Assembly (NCBI RefSeq): GCF_004358445.1
Contig: NZ_CP037951.1
Coordinates: 3,690,001-3,754,000 of the forward strand
DNA from: Parashewanella tropica
GTDB lineage: Bacteria; Pseudomonadota; Gammaproteobacteria; Enterobacterales; Shewanellaceae
Direction of reading: 5' to 3'
DNA length: 64,000 nt
Numbering within the stretch: the stretch's first letter is position 1; every line of letters begins with the position of its first letter. A program made the translations under genes and the position numbers. Shown in pieces: positions 9,499 to 20,574 of the stretch. The notes beneath the pieces were generated by a model. The model ran no database searches and was not told where the DNA came from. It was given only the letters and a program-made list of their open reading frames with translations.

Positions 9499-10953
9499 CT
9501 ATTCATCGTTTAACAACGAAAAACCTAACTCTGATTTAACTAATGCTTTTGACAATGCACCTATGTTCCCAGCCCCTTGTGTGAGCACCAGATCATTATC
9601 TTGTAAAACATCAGGCAATAGTATGGCTAATTGCTCAGTATTATTCACAAATATTGGATCCACTTTTCCTCGCTGACGTATCGCTCTGCATAACGTCCGT
9701 CCGTCAGCTCCGGGGATCACTTCTTCACCCGCCGCATACACTTCTAGTAACAGTAAGCTATCAACTTGAGATAACACATCGGCAAAGTCTTCAAATAAGT
9801 CTCGCGTACGAGTATAACGATGTGGCTGATAAGCCATCACTAAGCGCTTATTTGGGTAAGCTTGTCTAGCCGCTTGAATCGTCGCAGCGACTTCGCTAGG
9901 GTGATGACCATAGTCATCCACTAATAGCACTTGTCCTTTCGGGGTTGTAAAATCACCCAGCTTTTGAAAACGGCGACCAATACCTTGAAATTCAACTAGC
10001 GCTTTTTCAATGGGTGACTCTGCAATGTCATCCTCTTCCGCCACTGCAATCGAAGCTAGTGCATTAAGCACATTATGCTTTCCTGGCATATTGAGTTTAA
10101 TTTTTAAATCTGCCTTTCCTGAGCGACGAACGGTAAACGCACTGATAGCACCGTGTTGTTCAAAGTCTACCGCTCTGTAGTCAGCATCTTCACTGAATCC
10201 ATAGGTGACGACTTTACGACCAATTCGGGGCAATAATTCTCGGATCACAGGATCATCAATACATACCACAGCTAAACCGTAAAATGGTAGATTATGCAAA
10301 AACTCCACGAAAGCCGTTTTAAGCTTTTCAAAGTCACCGTCGTAGGTGCTCATATGATCCGCTTCAATATTAGTGATCACTGCGATCATTGGCTGTAAAT
10401 GCAAAAAGCTGGCATCACTTTCATCCGCTTCAGCAATCAGGTATCGACTGCTCCCTAATCTGGCATTGGTTCCAGCACTATTAAGCAATCCACCGATGAC
10501 AAATGTTGGGTCTTTTTCTGCCTCAGCATAAACACTGGCAATCAAACTCGTCGTCGTGGTTTTTCCATGGGTGCCCGCAATGGCGATACCATGTCTAAAG
10601 CGCATCAATTCAGCTAACATTTCAGCTCGCTGAACTTGAGGTATCCGTAACTCTTGAGCGGCGATGAGCTCTGGGTTATCGCTTTGGATAGCCGTAGACA
10701 CCACCACCACATCCGTTTGTTTAACATTATCGGCATGGTGGCCAATCGTTATTTCAGCACCTAGATTTGCGAGTCTGTCTGTTACTCTATTTGTGGCAAT
10801 ATCTGAGCCACTGATCACATAACCTTCATTAAGCAGCACTTCAGCAATCCCGCCCATACCAGCACCACCGATGCCGACAAAATGAATACGCTTAATGCGG
10901 CGCATTTCTGGAATTTGACTACGTAATTGCGCGTGTTTTTCTGCATTTGTCAT
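9499..10953 (-). CDS. murC: MurC, UDP-N-acetylmuramate--L-alanine ligase
   Basis: Adds L-Ala to UDP-MurNAc, the first amino acid of the peptidoglycan stem; cytosolic. The product is 484 aa. It has a Rossmann start [18 protein letters not shown] (about residue 22), the ATP loop [13 protein letters not shown] (about 122), the Mur-ligase motif [14 protein letters not shown] (about 180), and a C-terminal domain starting near 'GRRFQKLG', with '[11 protein letters not shown]'. It overlaps the murG end by 4 nt (ATGA), indicating translational coupling. A 56-bp gap follows before ftsQ. Confidence 0.99.
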   Translation of the reverse strand: MTNAEKHAQLRSQIPEMRRIKRIHFVGIGGAGMGGIAEVLLNEGYVISGSDIATNRVTDRLANLGAEITIGHHADNVKQTDVVVVSTAIQSDNPELIAAQELRIPQVQRAEMLAELMRFRHGIAIAGTHGKTTTTSLIASVYAEAEKDPTFVIGGLLNSAGTNARLGSSRYLIAEADESDASFLHLQPMIAVITNIEADHMSTYDGDFEKLKTAFVEFLHNLPFYGLAVVCIDDPVIRELLPRIGRKVVTYGFSEDADYRAVDFEQHGAISAFTVRRSGKADLKIKLNMPGKHNVLNALASIAVAEEDDIAESPIEKALVEFQGIGRRFQKLGDFTTPKGQVLLVDDYGHHPSEVAATIQAARQAYPNKRLVMAYQPHRYTRTRDLFEDFADVLSQVDSLLLLEVYAAGEEVIPGADGRTLCRAIRQRGKVDPIFVNNTEQLAILLPDVLQDNDLVLTQGAGNIGALSKALVKSELGFSLLNDE

Positions 10954-12071
10954 GCGACTTCTTTCTCCGTTAGGGCCTTACACACCTCTGCAACCTGTTC
11001 AGTCGCATTGATCATGGCAACCTGTTTTGCTTGTTGCCCCATTTTTGCAAGTTCAGCTCTGTTTTCAGCAAGTAGGCTCAGCTTTTCAACAAACTGCTCA
11101 ACAGATGCTATCGGCTGTGGCAATAAGAATGCGCCACCAGCATTAACCAATACCTTGGCATTTAAGGTTTGGTGATCGTCAACGGCATGTGGGTAAGGCA
11201 CTAAAATGCTCGGTTTTCCAACCATTGCCAACTCTGACACCGTTAATGCCCCAGCTCTGCAAATGACCACATCTGCCCACTGATAAGCCGCTTGCATATC
11301 ATCTATAAATTCAGCCACTTGAACAGAATTTTGTTGCAATTGCTTCTGATAAGCCTTAGTAACCGTCTGCAAGTTTCCTTTACCCACTTGATGCCATAAT
11401 GTGACTGAATGAGTTCGACTTAATTCAGCAGCAACGAGCGGCATCCGTTCATTAAATACTTTTGCCCCCAAGCTACCGCCAACAACCAATACTTTTAGCG
11501 CTTTATCATCTTGAGTTAAAGATAACTCTCTTAAGCTTTCTAGCTCAGATCGAACAGGATTACCCACGACCTTTGCGTTTAACGATGAATCAAAAGTACC
11601 CTCGAAAGCACACAGCACCTTAGAAGCAATTTTCGATAGCAACTTATTCGTCATCCCTGGAATCGCATTTTGCTCATGCAATACCAGTGGTATCCCCATT
11701 AGTTTTGCGGCTACACCACCCGGGCCACTCGCAAAGCCTCCCATTCCCATCACAACATCGGGCTGAAATTCTTGGATAATTTTGCGAGCCTGCGCGATCG
11801 CTTTAAGTATTTTAACTGGCGCCATTACTTTTCGAATAATGCCATTGCCACGAACACCTTTAATATCAATAAACTTGATGTTAAAACCGTGCTGTGGGAC
11901 TAATTTAGCTTCCATCCGCTCTGCGGTACCTAACCACAGCACTTCCCAACCTTCGTTGGCCAATCTTTTGGCTACGGCTAAAGCCGGAAAAACATGACCT
12001 CCTGTTCCACCGGCCATGACTAAAATACGCTTTTGCACTGTGCTGTTATTTTTCTTGCTCATCGCCGTCAT
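10950..12071 (-). CDS. murG: MurG, lipid II-forming GlcNAc transferase
   Basis: Transfers GlcNAc from UDP-GlcNAc to lipid I on the cytoplasmic membrane face, giving lipid II. It is 373 aa (E. coli 355). The [14 protein letters not shown] glycine loop is near residue 20, a second loop '[13 protein letters not shown]' near 178, and the donor-binding segment '[26 protein letters not shown]' near 265. The first ATG overlaps the ftsW stop by 4 nt (ATGA) and has GGAAG just upstream; an alternative ATG lies 9 nt downstream. Confidence 0.98.
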   Translation of the reverse strand: MTAMSKKNNSTVQKRILVMAGGTGGHVFPALAVAKRLANEGWEVLWLGTAERMEAKLVPQHGFNIKFIDIKGVRGNGIIRKVMAPVKILKAIAQARKIIQEFQPDVVMGMGGFASGPGGVAAKLMGIPLVLHEQNAIPGMTNKLLSKIASKVLCAFEGTFDSSLNAKVVGNPVRSELESLRELSLTQDDKALKVLVVGGSLGAKVFNERMPLVAAELSRTHSVTLWHQVGKGNLQTVTKAYQKQLQQNSVQVAEFIDDMQAAYQWADVVICRAGALTVSELAMVGKPSILVPYPHAVDDHQTLNAKVLVNAGGAFLLPQPIASVEQFVEKLSLLAENRAELAKMGQQAKQVAMINATEQVAEVCKALTEKEVA

Positions 12072-13285
12072 GTACTTCCTCGCCGCTGGATTGCCTGTGT
12101 TTGATCCAACCTTACTTCATAATCAATTCGTAATAACATCATGGCTGCCGCTGTCATGATCCATAAACTACTGCCACCAAAACTGATAAACGGTAATGTT
12201 AGTCCTTTCGTGGGTAACATCCCGATGCTAGCACCAACATTGACTATGGTTTGAAAACAAATCCATATACCAATGGCGTAAGCTAAATAACCCTCAAATG
12301 GTTTATTCGATTCTACACATTTACTTCCTAGCTTTATCGCTCTCAAAGTAATAAATAACAATACCGCCAGTGCTAAAAGGATCCCTATAAAACCAAGCTC
12401 TTCACCAACCACTGCAAAAATAAAGTCAGTGTGCGCTTCAGGAAGATATTCTAATTTTTGAATACTGTTGCCAAGCCCCTGTCCTAACCAGCCTCCACGA
12501 CCATAGGCCATCAAAGACTGTGTTAACTGATACCCTGCTCCAAAAGGATCGTCCCATGGATTCATAAACGACGTCACACGCCGCATTCGATAAGGCGCTG
12601 ATACCACTAACACGACAAATAGTGCGACGCCCAGCATCATTAATAGAAAGAAATCTTGTAATCTCGCACCAGCTAACCACAACAAACTTACAGTTATGAC
12701 AAATAAAACAACCACAGAACCTAAATCTGGTTGCAAAAGAATGAGTCCTGCATAGGCAACCAATACCAGTATTGGTTTAATAAAACCAAACATTCGCTGG
12801 CGCACTTCATCATGGCGTCTGACCAAATACCCTGCCAGATATACACTGAACGCCAACTTAGCCACTTCGGCTACTTGGATCCGGATCGGGCCAAATTTAA
12901 GCCATCGAGTTGCCCCGTTAACGTTATGTCCTATTAGCAATACCGCAACTAACCCTAGAAATACGGCAATCAACATCCATGGGCTCAGTTTTTGCCAAAA
13001 GCTCATATCTAGACTCAGCACCACTAACGAAATGGCTAAACAACCTCCAAGATATATCAGATGACGATTTACAAACTGAAAAGGATTTCCCGTTAAGCTT
13101 TCTGCTTCTGGCATTGAAGCAGACATCACCATCACAAACCCAAAGCCAAATAAACAAATAATGGCAAACAATAACGCTCTATCATAAAGCTGATGACCGG
13201 GGCGTCGGTCTCCAAACCTTAGCTTTGGCCAAGACCAAGAGACCTCAGTACCAAATAAATTAAGCTGTTTCTCAGTGCTCGCCAT
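12068..13285 (-). CDS. ftsW: FtsW, SEDS-family septal peptidoglycan glycosyltransferase
   Basis: Polytopic polymerase that works with FtsI in septal peptidoglycan synthesis. The protein is about 405 aa with roughly ten transmembrane helices from residue 35 onward. SEDS signatures include 'HNVNGATRWLKFGPIRIQVAEVAKLAF', quoted only in part below, and 'TDFIFAVVGEELGF'. The characteristic core is NGATRWL near residue 140 and PEAHTDF near 290. The open frame extends upstream, but the ATG at 13285 (MASTEKQLNLFG) gives a family-like N-terminus with 14 nt overlap with murD; a longer form would overlap murD by more than 130 nt. Confidence 0.95.
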   Translation of the reverse strand: MASTEKQLNLFGTEVSWSWPKLRFGDRRPGHQLYDRALLFAIICLFGFGFVMVMSASMPEAESLTGNPFQFVNRHLIYLGGCLAISLVVLSLDMSFWQKLSPWMLIAVFLGLVAVLLIGHNVNGATRWLKFGPIRIQVAEVAKLAFSVYLAGYLVRRHDEVRQRMFGFIKPILVLVAYAGLILLQPDLGSVVVLFVITVSLLWLAGARLQDFFLLMMLGVALFVVLVVSAPYRMRRVTSFMNPWDDPFGAGYQLTQSLMAYGRGGWLGQGLGNSIQKLEYLPEAHTDFIFAVVGEELGFIGILLALAVLLFITLRAIKLGSKCVESNKPFEGYLAYAIGIWICFQTIVNVGASIGMLPTKGLTLPFISFGGSSLWIMTAAAMMLLRIDYEVRLDQTQAIQRRGST

Positions 13286-14594
13286 AATACTCACGAACCT
13301 TTTGTTGGAAGTCGTTTCCACGCTCAACAAAATTTGTGTACATATCGGTACTGGCACAAGCTGGAGATAACAACACAATATCCTTATTCTCAGCTTGCTC
13401 AATGGCATAGCTTACCGCCTGCCCCATATTTTCAACGATCTTATGCTTCTCAGTCAGCTTAGCCATAGCTTCAGCATCTTGACCAAATACAATCATTACC
13501 TTAACGCGCTCAAGCGGAGCCTTTAGTGGATACAAGTCGGCTTTTTTGGAGTCACCGCCAGCAATCAGTATGATGTTACCTTCATCATTATGCAGCCCGT
13601 CAACAGCCGCAACTACGGCTCCCACATTTGTCGCCTTTGAGTCATCAATAAAGGTTATGCCTTCATACTGAGCAATTTTTTCACAACGATGTGAGAGTCC
13701 AACAAATTGGCAGGCCGCTTCAATCATTGCTGGTTTTTTAACACCTGCAATTTGCGCTAACGCCATTGCTGCAAGGATATTTTCTTGATTATGACGACCT
13801 AAAGCTGATGCTTCATTGGCTCGCATAATACTTTCATCACCTTGACATAACACTCCATCCACCACGCCCCATTGACCTTGTTTGGGCTTATCTAATCCAA
13901 AACTGATTACATTGTTAGGTTCAAGAGGATGAGCCTGAAAATCTTTACGATTAATAACTTGATGCTGGGTTTGCTCGAATAATTTCAGTTTGGTCTGACG
14001 GTAACTATCAAAGGTCAGATATCTATCCATATGATCGTGCGAAATATTCAAGCACGTTGCTGCAAGGCAGTTTAGGCTTTTTGTCGTTTCTAATTGAAAA
14101 CTACTTAGCTCTAATACGTACAGATCCGCTTCTTGCTCAAGTAAATCGAGTGCTGGGGTTCCTAGATTTCCTCCTACAGCCACATTAATACCGCTACGCT
14201 TGGCCATATCGCCTACTAATGTGGTTACGGTAGACTTCCCATTAGAACCCGTTATCCCTATGACTTCTGCTTGTGTTGAAGCAATGGCTTGGGCAAATAA
14301 CTCAATATCACCAATCACCTCAACACCAAGTTCTCTGGCGGTTTTCACTTCAGGTGTTGAAGCCGCCACTCCAGGACTAATAATGATTTGATTGGCTTCT
14401 AACAACATATTTTGGTCGAATTTACCCACTACAACTCCCACCGTAGGAAACTCTTCCATTAAGGCCTCTAAACCTGGTGGAATTGCGCGATTGTCCATAA
14501 CGCAAGGGGTAATGCCCTGCTTAAGCAAATAACGCACAATAGAGAGCCCTGTAGCTCCCATTCCAAGTACTATGTGCGTATGTGGCTGTTTCAT
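13272..14594 (-). CDS. murD: MurD, UDP-MurNAc-L-Ala--D-glutamate ligase
   Basis: Adds D-Glu to UDP-MurNAc-L-Ala; cytosolic, 440 aa (E. coli 438). The N-terminal domain starts 'HIVLGMGATGLSIVRYLL'. The ATP-binding loop is GSNGKSTVTTLV (about residue 115). The central domain contains 'LELSSFQLE' and 'NISHDHMDRY'. The C-terminal domain contains 'FIDDSKATNVGA' and 'LLSPACASTDMY'. It lies between mraY (17 bp upstream) and ftsW (14-bp overlap). Confidence 0.99.
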   Translation of the reverse strand: MKQPHTHIVLGMGATGLSIVRYLLKQGITPCVMDNRAIPPGLEALMEEFPTVGVVVGKFDQNMLLEANQIIISPGVAASTPEVKTARELGVEVIGDIELFAQAIASTQAEVIGITGSNGKSTVTTLVGDMAKRSGINVAVGGNLGTPALDLLEQEADLYVLELSSFQLETTKSLNCLAATCLNISHDHMDRYLTFDSYRQTKLKLFEQTQHQVINRKDFQAHPLEPNNVISFGLDKPKQGQWGVVDGVLCQGDESIMRANEASALGRHNQENILAAMALAQIAGVKKPAMIEAACQFVGLSHRCEKIAQYEGITFIDDSKATNVGAVVAAVDGLHNDEGNIILIAGGDSKKADLYPLKAPLERVKVMIVFGQDAEAMAKLTEKHKIVENMGQAVSYAIEQAENKDIVLLSPACASTDMYTNFVERGNDFQQKVREYYGEH

Positions 14595-14611
14595 TCAATT
14601 ACCCTAATTGT

Positions 14612-15694
14612 TTATCTTAGTTTTAATGTCGCTAAACCTAACATGACCAAAAATAGTGAGATAATCCAAAAACGTACGATCACTCTTGGCTCTGGCCAGC
14701 CTTTTAATTCATAGTGATGATGGATGGGAGCCATTCTAAAAATCCGTTGTCCTCGCAACTTATACGAACCAACCTGTAAGATCACTGAGAGCGTTTCCAT
14801 CACGAATACCCCTCCCATGATCACTAACAAAATTTCTTGCCTAACCAACACAGCAATAACGCCTAGTGCCGCACCTAGAGATAATGAACCTACATCTCCC
14901 ATAAAGACTTGTGCTGGATAAGTGTTAAACCATAAAAAGCCTAACCCTGCCCCGACAATAGCAGTACAGACAATCACTAACTCGCCCGAGCCTGGCAAGT
15001 ATGGAATATGTAAGTAATGCGCAAAACCTGAGTGCCCTGATAAATAAGCGATCAATGCAAAAGCACCTGCCACCATTACCGTTGGCATAATGGCTAAGCC
15101 ATCTAAACCATCCGTGAGGTTTACCGCATTACTTGAGCCAACAATAGTGAAATAAGCTAAAACGATAAAAAAGGCCCCTAGCTGCGGCATGATATCTTTA
15201 AAAAACGGCACCACTAATTGCGTTTCACCGGGGGTGGAAGCATTAAAATATAAATAGCCTGCTACCAATAAAGCCGCGACTGACTGAAATATATATTTCC
15301 ACCTTGCAATCAAACCCTTTGGATCTTTACGAACCACTTTGCGGTAATCATCCAAAAAACCGATCGCACCAAAGCTACCTAGTACAAACAAGGTCACCAG
15401 CACATAATGATTATCTAAATCTCCCCAAAGAAGCGTACTGGCAAAGATACCAAATAAAATCAGCAAACCACCCATAGTTGGCGTACCGCGCTTGCTAAAA
15501 TGCGACTCTGGACCATCGTTACGAACGACTTGGCCAATTTGCATCAATTGCAAACGTTCAATTAGTTTTGGGCCTAGCCATAAGCTAAATAACAATGCTG
15601 TTAACAGCCCCAAAATTGCTCTCAATGTCAAATAAGAAAAAACATGAAACCCTGAGTAAAACTGGGCTAAATACTCCGCTAGATAAACCAGCAT
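14612..15694 (-). CDS. mraY: MraY, phospho-MurNAc-pentapeptide translocase
   Basis: Integral membrane enzyme that links the MurNAc-pentapeptide phosphate to undecaprenyl phosphate, making lipid I. It is 360 aa, exactly the E. coli length, with about ten transmembrane helices. Catalytic motifs are [16 protein letters not shown] (about residue 113), '[16 protein letters not shown]' (about 187) and the substrate-binding '[15 protein letters not shown]' (about 321). The start codon directly follows the murF stop. Confidence 0.99.
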   Translation of the reverse strand: MLVYLAEYLAQFYSGFHVFSYLTLRAILGLLTALLFSLWLGPKLIERLQLMQIGQVVRNDGPESHFSKRGTPTMGGLLILFGIFASTLLWGDLDNHYVLVTLFVLGSFGAIGFLDDYRKVVRKDPKGLIARWKYIFQSVAALLVAGYLYFNASTPGETQLVVPFFKDIMPQLGAFFIVLAYFTIVGSSNAVNLTDGLDGLAIMPTVMVAGAFALIAYLSGHSGFAHYLHIPYLPGSGELVIVCTAIVGAGLGFLWFNTYPAQVFMGDVGSLSLGAALGVIAVLVRQEILLVIMGGVFVMETLSVILQVGSYKLRGQRIFRMAPIHHHYELKGWPEPRVIVRFWIISLFLVMLGLATLKLR

Positions 15695-17059
15695 TTACTT
15701 CCACTCCCCACGCTCATAAGCGCTCTTTACCGAATTCACCACTCGCTCCATAGCCGCGCTGCGTGAACCTTTGACTAAAATCGTAATCGTTTTTTGCTGT
15801 TTTACCTTGGCAACCAAAGCATCTGTGATAGCTTCTAACTCTGTATAGTGTTGACCACCAAACTGCGTTGAAGTTGCTTGACTTTTATCCCCTAACGTTA
15901 ATACATCATCAAGGTGAAGCGATTTTGCATACTCACCAATTTCCCTGTGTAAACGGTCGGTATCGGCACCTAACTCAGAAAAATCACCAAGCACAAGTAT
16001 GCGATAATTTGATTGTTGAGCTAGCCAATCAATGGCAGCCCTAACCGACGAAGGATTGGCATTATAGCTATCATCAATAAGGTGTAAATGTTCAATCTGA
16101 GTGGATTGCATTCGACCTGACACAGCCTGAGCTTGCTGTAGTCCAGACACCACCTCTTTTAAAGGGATATCCAAGGCAAGCGCCATCGAAGCGGCCGCTA
16201 AGGCATTATTTACATGATGTTTACCGTTAAGCGGTAACTGAACAACTTCCTTCTGCTCTTGATAGCAAAGAGTAAATTGATACTGACCTAAGGCGTTGGG
16301 ATGTAAATTGATCCCCATTACGTCCGCTTTATTATCAATTCCAAAGCAAAGCTGTTTATGATGTTTTGAGGCTGCTTTAAATTGCTCAGCAAAGGCATCA
16401 TCAGCATTGATCACAGCCACACCATCGCTGGATAAGTGGTTGTAGATTTCCGATTTAGCCATCGCCACATCTTCTATTGAGCCAAAGCCTTCAATATGAG
16501 CCTGCCCTACATTATTCACAACAGCCACCTGAGGTTTAACTAACGCAGAGGTATAATCAATTTCCCCTCTATGATTGGCACCAAGTTCAAAGACACCGAA
16601 CTCATCATCTTCTTCGAGTCGCAGCAAGGTCAATGGTGCACCAATATCATTATTAAAATTACCTGCGGTATACAATACCTTATGGGACTGCTTAAGGATG
16701 GTGGCCAACATTTCTTTTACGCTGGTCTTCCCATTTGAACCTGTAATCGCTACCGCTTTGATATTGAGCTTTGAACGGACGTAAGCTCCAAGCTGCCCCA
16801 GCGCCGAGCGAGTATCTTTAACCACTAATTGTGGAACGGGAATGTCTAACACTTGCGATACCAAAACGGCTTTAGCACCATTGGTAACCGCAGACTCCAA
16901 GAAGTCATGAGCGTCGAAGCGCTCACCTTTAAGGGCAATAAACAAACAGTCTTGTTCAATCTTACGGGTATCGGTACTTACAGAAGAAATCTTGAGATCC
17001 TCTCCTATGAGTTGCCCATTTAACGCCGTTGCCATTTCTTTTAAAGTGAGAGTGATCAT
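15695..17059 (-). CDS. murF: MurF, UDP-MurNAc-tripeptide--D-Ala-D-Ala ligase
   Basis: Completes the UDP-MurNAc-pentapeptide by adding D-Ala-D-Ala. It is 454 aa. The N-terminal domain contains 'SVSTDTRKIEQDCLFIALKG', the ATP loop GSNGKTSVKEML is near residue 107, the central motif 'FELGANHRGEID' near 156, and 'LIDDSYNANPSSVRAAID' near 327. It overlaps murE by 4 nt at its start and abuts mraY at its end, so the murE-murF-mraY segment is a tightly coupled unit. Confidence 0.99.
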   Translation of the reverse strand: MITLTLKEMATALNGQLIGEDLKISSVSTDTRKIEQDCLFIALKGERFDAHDFLESAVTNGAKAVLVSQVLDIPVPQLVVKDTRSALGQLGAYVRSKLNIKAVAITGSNGKTSVKEMLATILKQSHKVLYTAGNFNNDIGAPLTLLRLEEDDEFGVFELGANHRGEIDYTSALVKPQVAVVNNVGQAHIEGFGSIEDVAMAKSEIYNHLSSDGVAVINADDAFAEQFKAASKHHKQLCFGIDNKADVMGINLHPNALGQYQFTLCYQEQKEVVQLPLNGKHHVNNALAAASMALALDIPLKEVVSGLQQAQAVSGRMQSTQIEHLHLIDDSYNANPSSVRAAIDWLAQQSNYRILVLGDFSELGADTDRLHREIGEYAKSLHLDDVLTLGDKSQATSTQFGGQHYTELEAITDALVAKVKQQKTITILVKGSRSAAMERVVNSVKSAYERGEWK

Positions 17060-18522
17060 GCTGGAACTCCGACTAATGCTCGAACCAACGCACGTTCATC
17101 ATAACTATGCTTTATTCCTTGGATTTCTTGATAGGTTTCATGCCCTTTACCCGCAAGCATCACAATATCGCCGACTTGTGCATGGGACAAAGCAAACTTT
17201 ATGGCAGTTTGTCTGTCAGGTTCAATATGGGCAATTTGGGGTTGTGTTAGCCCTGTTACGATATCTTCGATAATGGACATCGGCTCTTCGCTACGTGGAT
17301 TATCATTGGTGATCACAATTTGTTGCGCATAACACTCAGCGGTCTGAGCCATTTGTGGACGCTTACCTCTGTCTCTATCACCACCGCAACCAAATACGCA
17401 CCAAAGTTTCCCTTGGCAATGTCGAGTGAGAGCATGTAACGCTTGCTCCAAGGCATCTGGGGTATGAGCATAATCAACGACCACGGTAACACCTTGGTGA
17501 TCAAAACACTCCATTCTTCCCTTAGCGGGTTCAAGTTTGGACACTTGCGCTAATAATGCCTCGAACGGATAACCTTCCTCTAATAATACTGCGAGAGCCG
17601 CCAGCAAATTAGATAAATTAAATTCAGCGAGCAAAGGAGAGCTAATCGTACCTTGACCATGTGGACATACTAACTTAGCGGTCAATCCAGCATTATGGTA
17701 CTCAACATCTTTCACTTGATAGCTAGCATTCACTTGGGGTTGAATACTAAAACCGACACTGTCAGCAAATTCAGCTTCGGTATGCCAATTCAACGCCACC
17801 TCATCATCCAGATTCAGTAAACGATGCTCTAACTCAGGAAACTGAAACAAACGGCGCTTCGCGGCCGCGTAATTACTCATATCACCATGATAATCTAAGT
17901 GATCACGAGTTAAATTATTCATTAACGCACTACTGAAAGGGACGGCATCGATGCGGTGCTGTGCTAAGCCATGGCTTGAAACTTCCATGGCACAAAGCTC
18001 TACACCTTTCAGTTGAAATTCATGCAGTTGTTTGAGAGTCGTAATCGCATCGGAAGTGGTATTTTCACTCTCTGTTAATTGTCCCCAAACGCCATTTCCA
18101 ACCGTGCCCATTACTCCGGCTTTACCACCTAAACTCACCACCAATTGAGCAATCAACTGAGTCACGGTTGTTTTACCATTGGTACCCGTGACACCAACAA
18201 TCTTCATTTTACTTTTCTCAACAGGGTAGCGCTGAAACGCTAAGGCTGACAATTGCCCTGATAAATGAGAAAAATAAATGATTGGTCCTGATTCAGTGGT
18301 GATGTGAACACCATGCTGCTCAGACTCATCAGTATGGACTATCGCTGCAACAGCACCTTGAGCAAAAGCAGGCTGTATGAAATCTCTTCCATCCACCTGA
18401 TGACCAGGAATGGCAACAAAAACATCACCGGCACTGATCTGACGACTATCTATCGTCAAGTTATTAAAGGCTTCCTCTCCTGAATAATGGAACCAAGGAG
18501 CAAGCAGATCTTTAATTTGCAT
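17056..18522 (-). CDS. murE: MurE, UDP-MurNAc-tripeptide synthetase (meso-DAP)
   Basis: Adds meso-diaminopimelate to UDP-MurNAc-L-Ala-D-Glu. It is 488 aa. Features are the ATP loop GVTGTNGKTTVTQL (about residue 110), 'AMEVSSHGLAQHR' (about 178), 'NLTRDHLDYHGD', and the DNPRSEEP signature (about 405), which marks meso-DAP rather than lysine specificity and fits a Gram-negative wall. Its start overlaps the ftsI stop by one base (TAATG), and its end overlaps murF by 4 nt. Confidence 0.99.
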   Translation of the reverse strand: MQIKDLLAPWFHYSGEEAFNNLTIDSRQISAGDVFVAIPGHQVDGRDFIQPAFAQGAVAAIVHTDESEQHGVHITTESGPIIYFSHLSGQLSALAFQRYPVEKSKMKIVGVTGTNGKTTVTQLIAQLVVSLGGKAGVMGTVGNGVWGQLTESENTTSDAITTLKQLHEFQLKGVELCAMEVSSHGLAQHRIDAVPFSSALMNNLTRDHLDYHGDMSNYAAAKRRLFQFPELEHRLLNLDDEVALNWHTEAEFADSVGFSIQPQVNASYQVKDVEYHNAGLTAKLVCPHGQGTISSPLLAEFNLSNLLAALAVLLEEGYPFEALLAQVSKLEPAKGRMECFDHQGVTVVVDYAHTPDALEQALHALTRHCQGKLWCVFGCGGDRDRGKRPQMAQTAECYAQQIVITNDNPRSEEPMSIIEDIVTGLTQPQIAHIEPDRQTAIKFALSHAQVGDIVMLAGKGHETYQEIQGIKHSYDERALVRALVGVPA

Positions 18523-20255
18523 TAGCGCACTCCTCTTGTATAAGCCGCGAGTCGAGATTGCTCTTGCGGACTTATCGGCTCAACATTAAGCATTTGCAGA
18601 GAAGCCGACATCACTTTTGCGAATACAGGAGCGGCTACATCACCACCATAGTATTGGTCGCTTTTTGGATCATTGATCACCACGGATATGGCTAACCTTG
18701 GATTGTTTGCAGGTGCGACACCAGCAAACAGAGCAACATAGTCATCGCCATAGCCACCAGCAACCGCTTTACGGCTGGTGCCCGTTTTTCCAGCTACGGG
18801 ATAACCATCTATGTGAGCCTGTAAAGCCGTGCCGCCTTTTTCTGTCACGCCGACCAGCATTTTAATCAATTCATGGGCGACGTTTTCATCTAACACTCGC
18901 TCACCCTTCGGTGGCTTTCTCAGTTTTAATATTGAAGCAGGATACGCTATGCCACCACTGCCTAAAGTGGCGTACATTCTGGCTAATTGAAGTGGTGTAG
19001 CCGTCAAACCATAACCAAAAGAAAGGGTTGCGCGCTCGAAGTCTGACCAACGATGCTGCTCTCGAATAATACCAGCACTTTCACCAACTAAATCGATTCC
19101 TGTGTAGTTACCCAGCCCCAAGGAGTGATAAGTACCGATCAACTGTTCTACAGGCATGCGTAACGATAGTTTACTCACCCCCATATTACTGGACTTTTGT
19201 AAGATACGAGCCAAGCTCATATCCCCAAAATTTCTGGCATCACGTACTTGCCTTCCCCCAATTCGCATCCAGCCCGGAGAAGTAGGAATGATCTCATCTA
19301 ATTTCACCACCCCAGCTTCTAATGCCGCTGCGACCACAAAAGGTTTAATCGTAGAGCCTGGCTCATAGGTGTCAGTAACCGCGCGATTGCGCATTCGAAA
19401 GCTTTGTAGGTTATCTCTTGAGTTAGGGTTATAGGAAGGTGTATTAACCATAGCGAGGACTTCCCCAGTATGGACATCCAACACGACAATGGAACCTGAA
19501 GTGGCTTGATTATATTCAGTAGCTTTTTTTAATTCTCGATAAGCCAAGGCCTGAATACGTTGATCGACGCTTAATACTAAATCATTGGGCTGTTCACCCT
19601 CTTCAATCACACCTAAACGTTCAACCACATGACCATCACGAGACTTACGCACTTGTTCTTTAGATGGCTTACCTGTCAACCATGAGTTATAAGCGTGCTC
19701 GATACCTTCAATGCCAACATCATCAATATTGGTGATCCCCACCAATTGAGCAATGGTCTCCCCTGCGGGATAATAACGACGCGACTCCGCTTTTAGGTAA
19801 ACCCCTTTCAAGCGTAATTTTTTAATATATTCGGCGACAGCTGGCGTCACTTGACGCTTTAAATACACAAATCGACGTTTGGGATTAATCGTAACTCGCT
19901 TCAGTAGTTTTTCTTCTTGAAGCTGCAATACATCAGCTAAAGCTTGCCAACGGCGTCTATCATCAACGCTTTTATTATCGTAGATAACTTTTGGATCGGC
20001 CCAAACCGCTCTAACAGGCACACTAACCGCCAACATTTCACCGTTGCGATCGGTGATCAATCCTCGCTGCACTTCAGTACTCGTCGTCCGAAGCGTTCTC
20101 ATATCACTTTCACGGCGTAACTTTTCAGGTTCAACGACTTGAATGTAGGCCGCACGCGCCACCAAACTCACAAAAAACAGACATACAAACCCAATGACCA
20201 CATGCAAACGCCAGTGGATCACTTCAGGTTGTTTCTGCTTTGTTGCTCTACTCAT
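18522..20255 (-). CDS. ftsI: FtsI/PBP3, septal peptidoglycan transpeptidase
   Basis: Monofunctional class B penicillin-binding protein that crosslinks septal peptidoglycan together with FtsW. It is 577 aa (E. coli 588). A short cytoplasmic tail and one transmembrane helix (about residues 18-40) precede a pedestal domain with 'RGLITDRNGEMLAVS'. The transpeptidase domain carries the active-site SxxK in PGSTIKPF (about 301), SxN in KSSNMG (about 355) and KTG in GKTGTSRK (about 490). It overlaps ftsL by 4 nt. Confidence 0.98.
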   Translation of the reverse strand: MSRATKQKQPEVIHWRLHVVIGFVCLFFVSLVARAAYIQVVEPEKLRRESDMRTLRTTSTEVQRGLITDRNGEMLAVSVPVRAVWADPKVIYDNKSVDDRRRWQALADVLQLQEEKLLKRVTINPKRRFVYLKRQVTPAVAEYIKKLRLKGVYLKAESRRYYPAGETIAQLVGITNIDDVGIEGIEHAYNSWLTGKPSKEQVRKSRDGHVVERLGVIEEGEQPNDLVLSVDQRIQALAYRELKKATEYNQATSGSIVVLDVHTGEVLAMVNTPSYNPNSRDNLQSFRMRNRAVTDTYEPGSTIKPFVVAAALEAGVVKLDEIIPTSPGWMRIGGRQVRDARNFGDMSLARILQKSSNMGVSKLSLRMPVEQLIGTYHSLGLGNYTGIDLVGESAGIIREQHRWSDFERATLSFGYGLTATPLQLARMYATLGSGGIAYPASILKLRKPPKGERVLDENVAHELIKMLVGVTEKGGTALQAHIDGYPVAGKTGTSRKAVAGGYGDDYVALFAGVAPANNPRLAISVVINDPKSDQYYGGDVAAPVFAKVMSASLQMLNVEPISPQEQSRLAAYTRGVR

Positions 20256-20566
20256 GGTAATTTTACTACCACCTCTTCATTAGGTAATGGTCTTTTCATG
20301 TGTAATTTTTTGGTCGCTATTCGGATTATGCGACTATGCTCAGTTTGCGACTGCTCTTCTAGTAGCAGGTTCCGCCACTCCACGTCCAGTTGATCTCGTT
20401 GCTGCAAAAGCCCGTCCCATTCACTGGTCAGCTTGCGGCTGGCATAACTGTAATAAACCACAGCTACGGCATTTAAAATCACAAACAGCATCAGGAGTAA
20501 AACCCATTTATGATTCCATAAATCTTGGAGAATGATTTTGGGTAAACTTAGCGGTCCCTTAGCCAT
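20252..20566 (-). CDS. ftsL: FtsL, bitopic divisome protein
   Basis: Small septal protein that forms the FtsQLB complex. It is 104 aa with a cytoplasmic N-terminus, one transmembrane helix (about residues 20-42, 'WVLLLMLFVILNAVAVVYYS') and a periplasmic leucine-zipper-like coiled coil (about 45-90). Sequence conservation of FtsL is low. Size, topology and the invariant place between rsmH and ftsI (8-bp gap and 4-nt overlap) carry the assignment. Confidence 0.94.
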   Translation of the reverse strand: MAKGPLSLPKIILQDLWNHKWVLLLMLFVILNAVAVVYYSYASRKLTSEWDGLLQQRDQLDVEWRNLLLEEQSQTEHSRIIRIATKKLHMKRPLPNEEVVVKLP

Positions 20567-20574
20567 CGTTGCTC

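Noticed and set aside
12438-12680. Open frame antiparallel/overlapping ftsW
   Set aside because: Out-of-frame shadow of a well-supported membrane protein gene.
13286-13408. N-terminal extension of FtsW into murD
   Set aside because: It would overlap murD by over 130 nt and its sequence reads as out-of-frame murD; the ATG at 13285 gives a family-like start.
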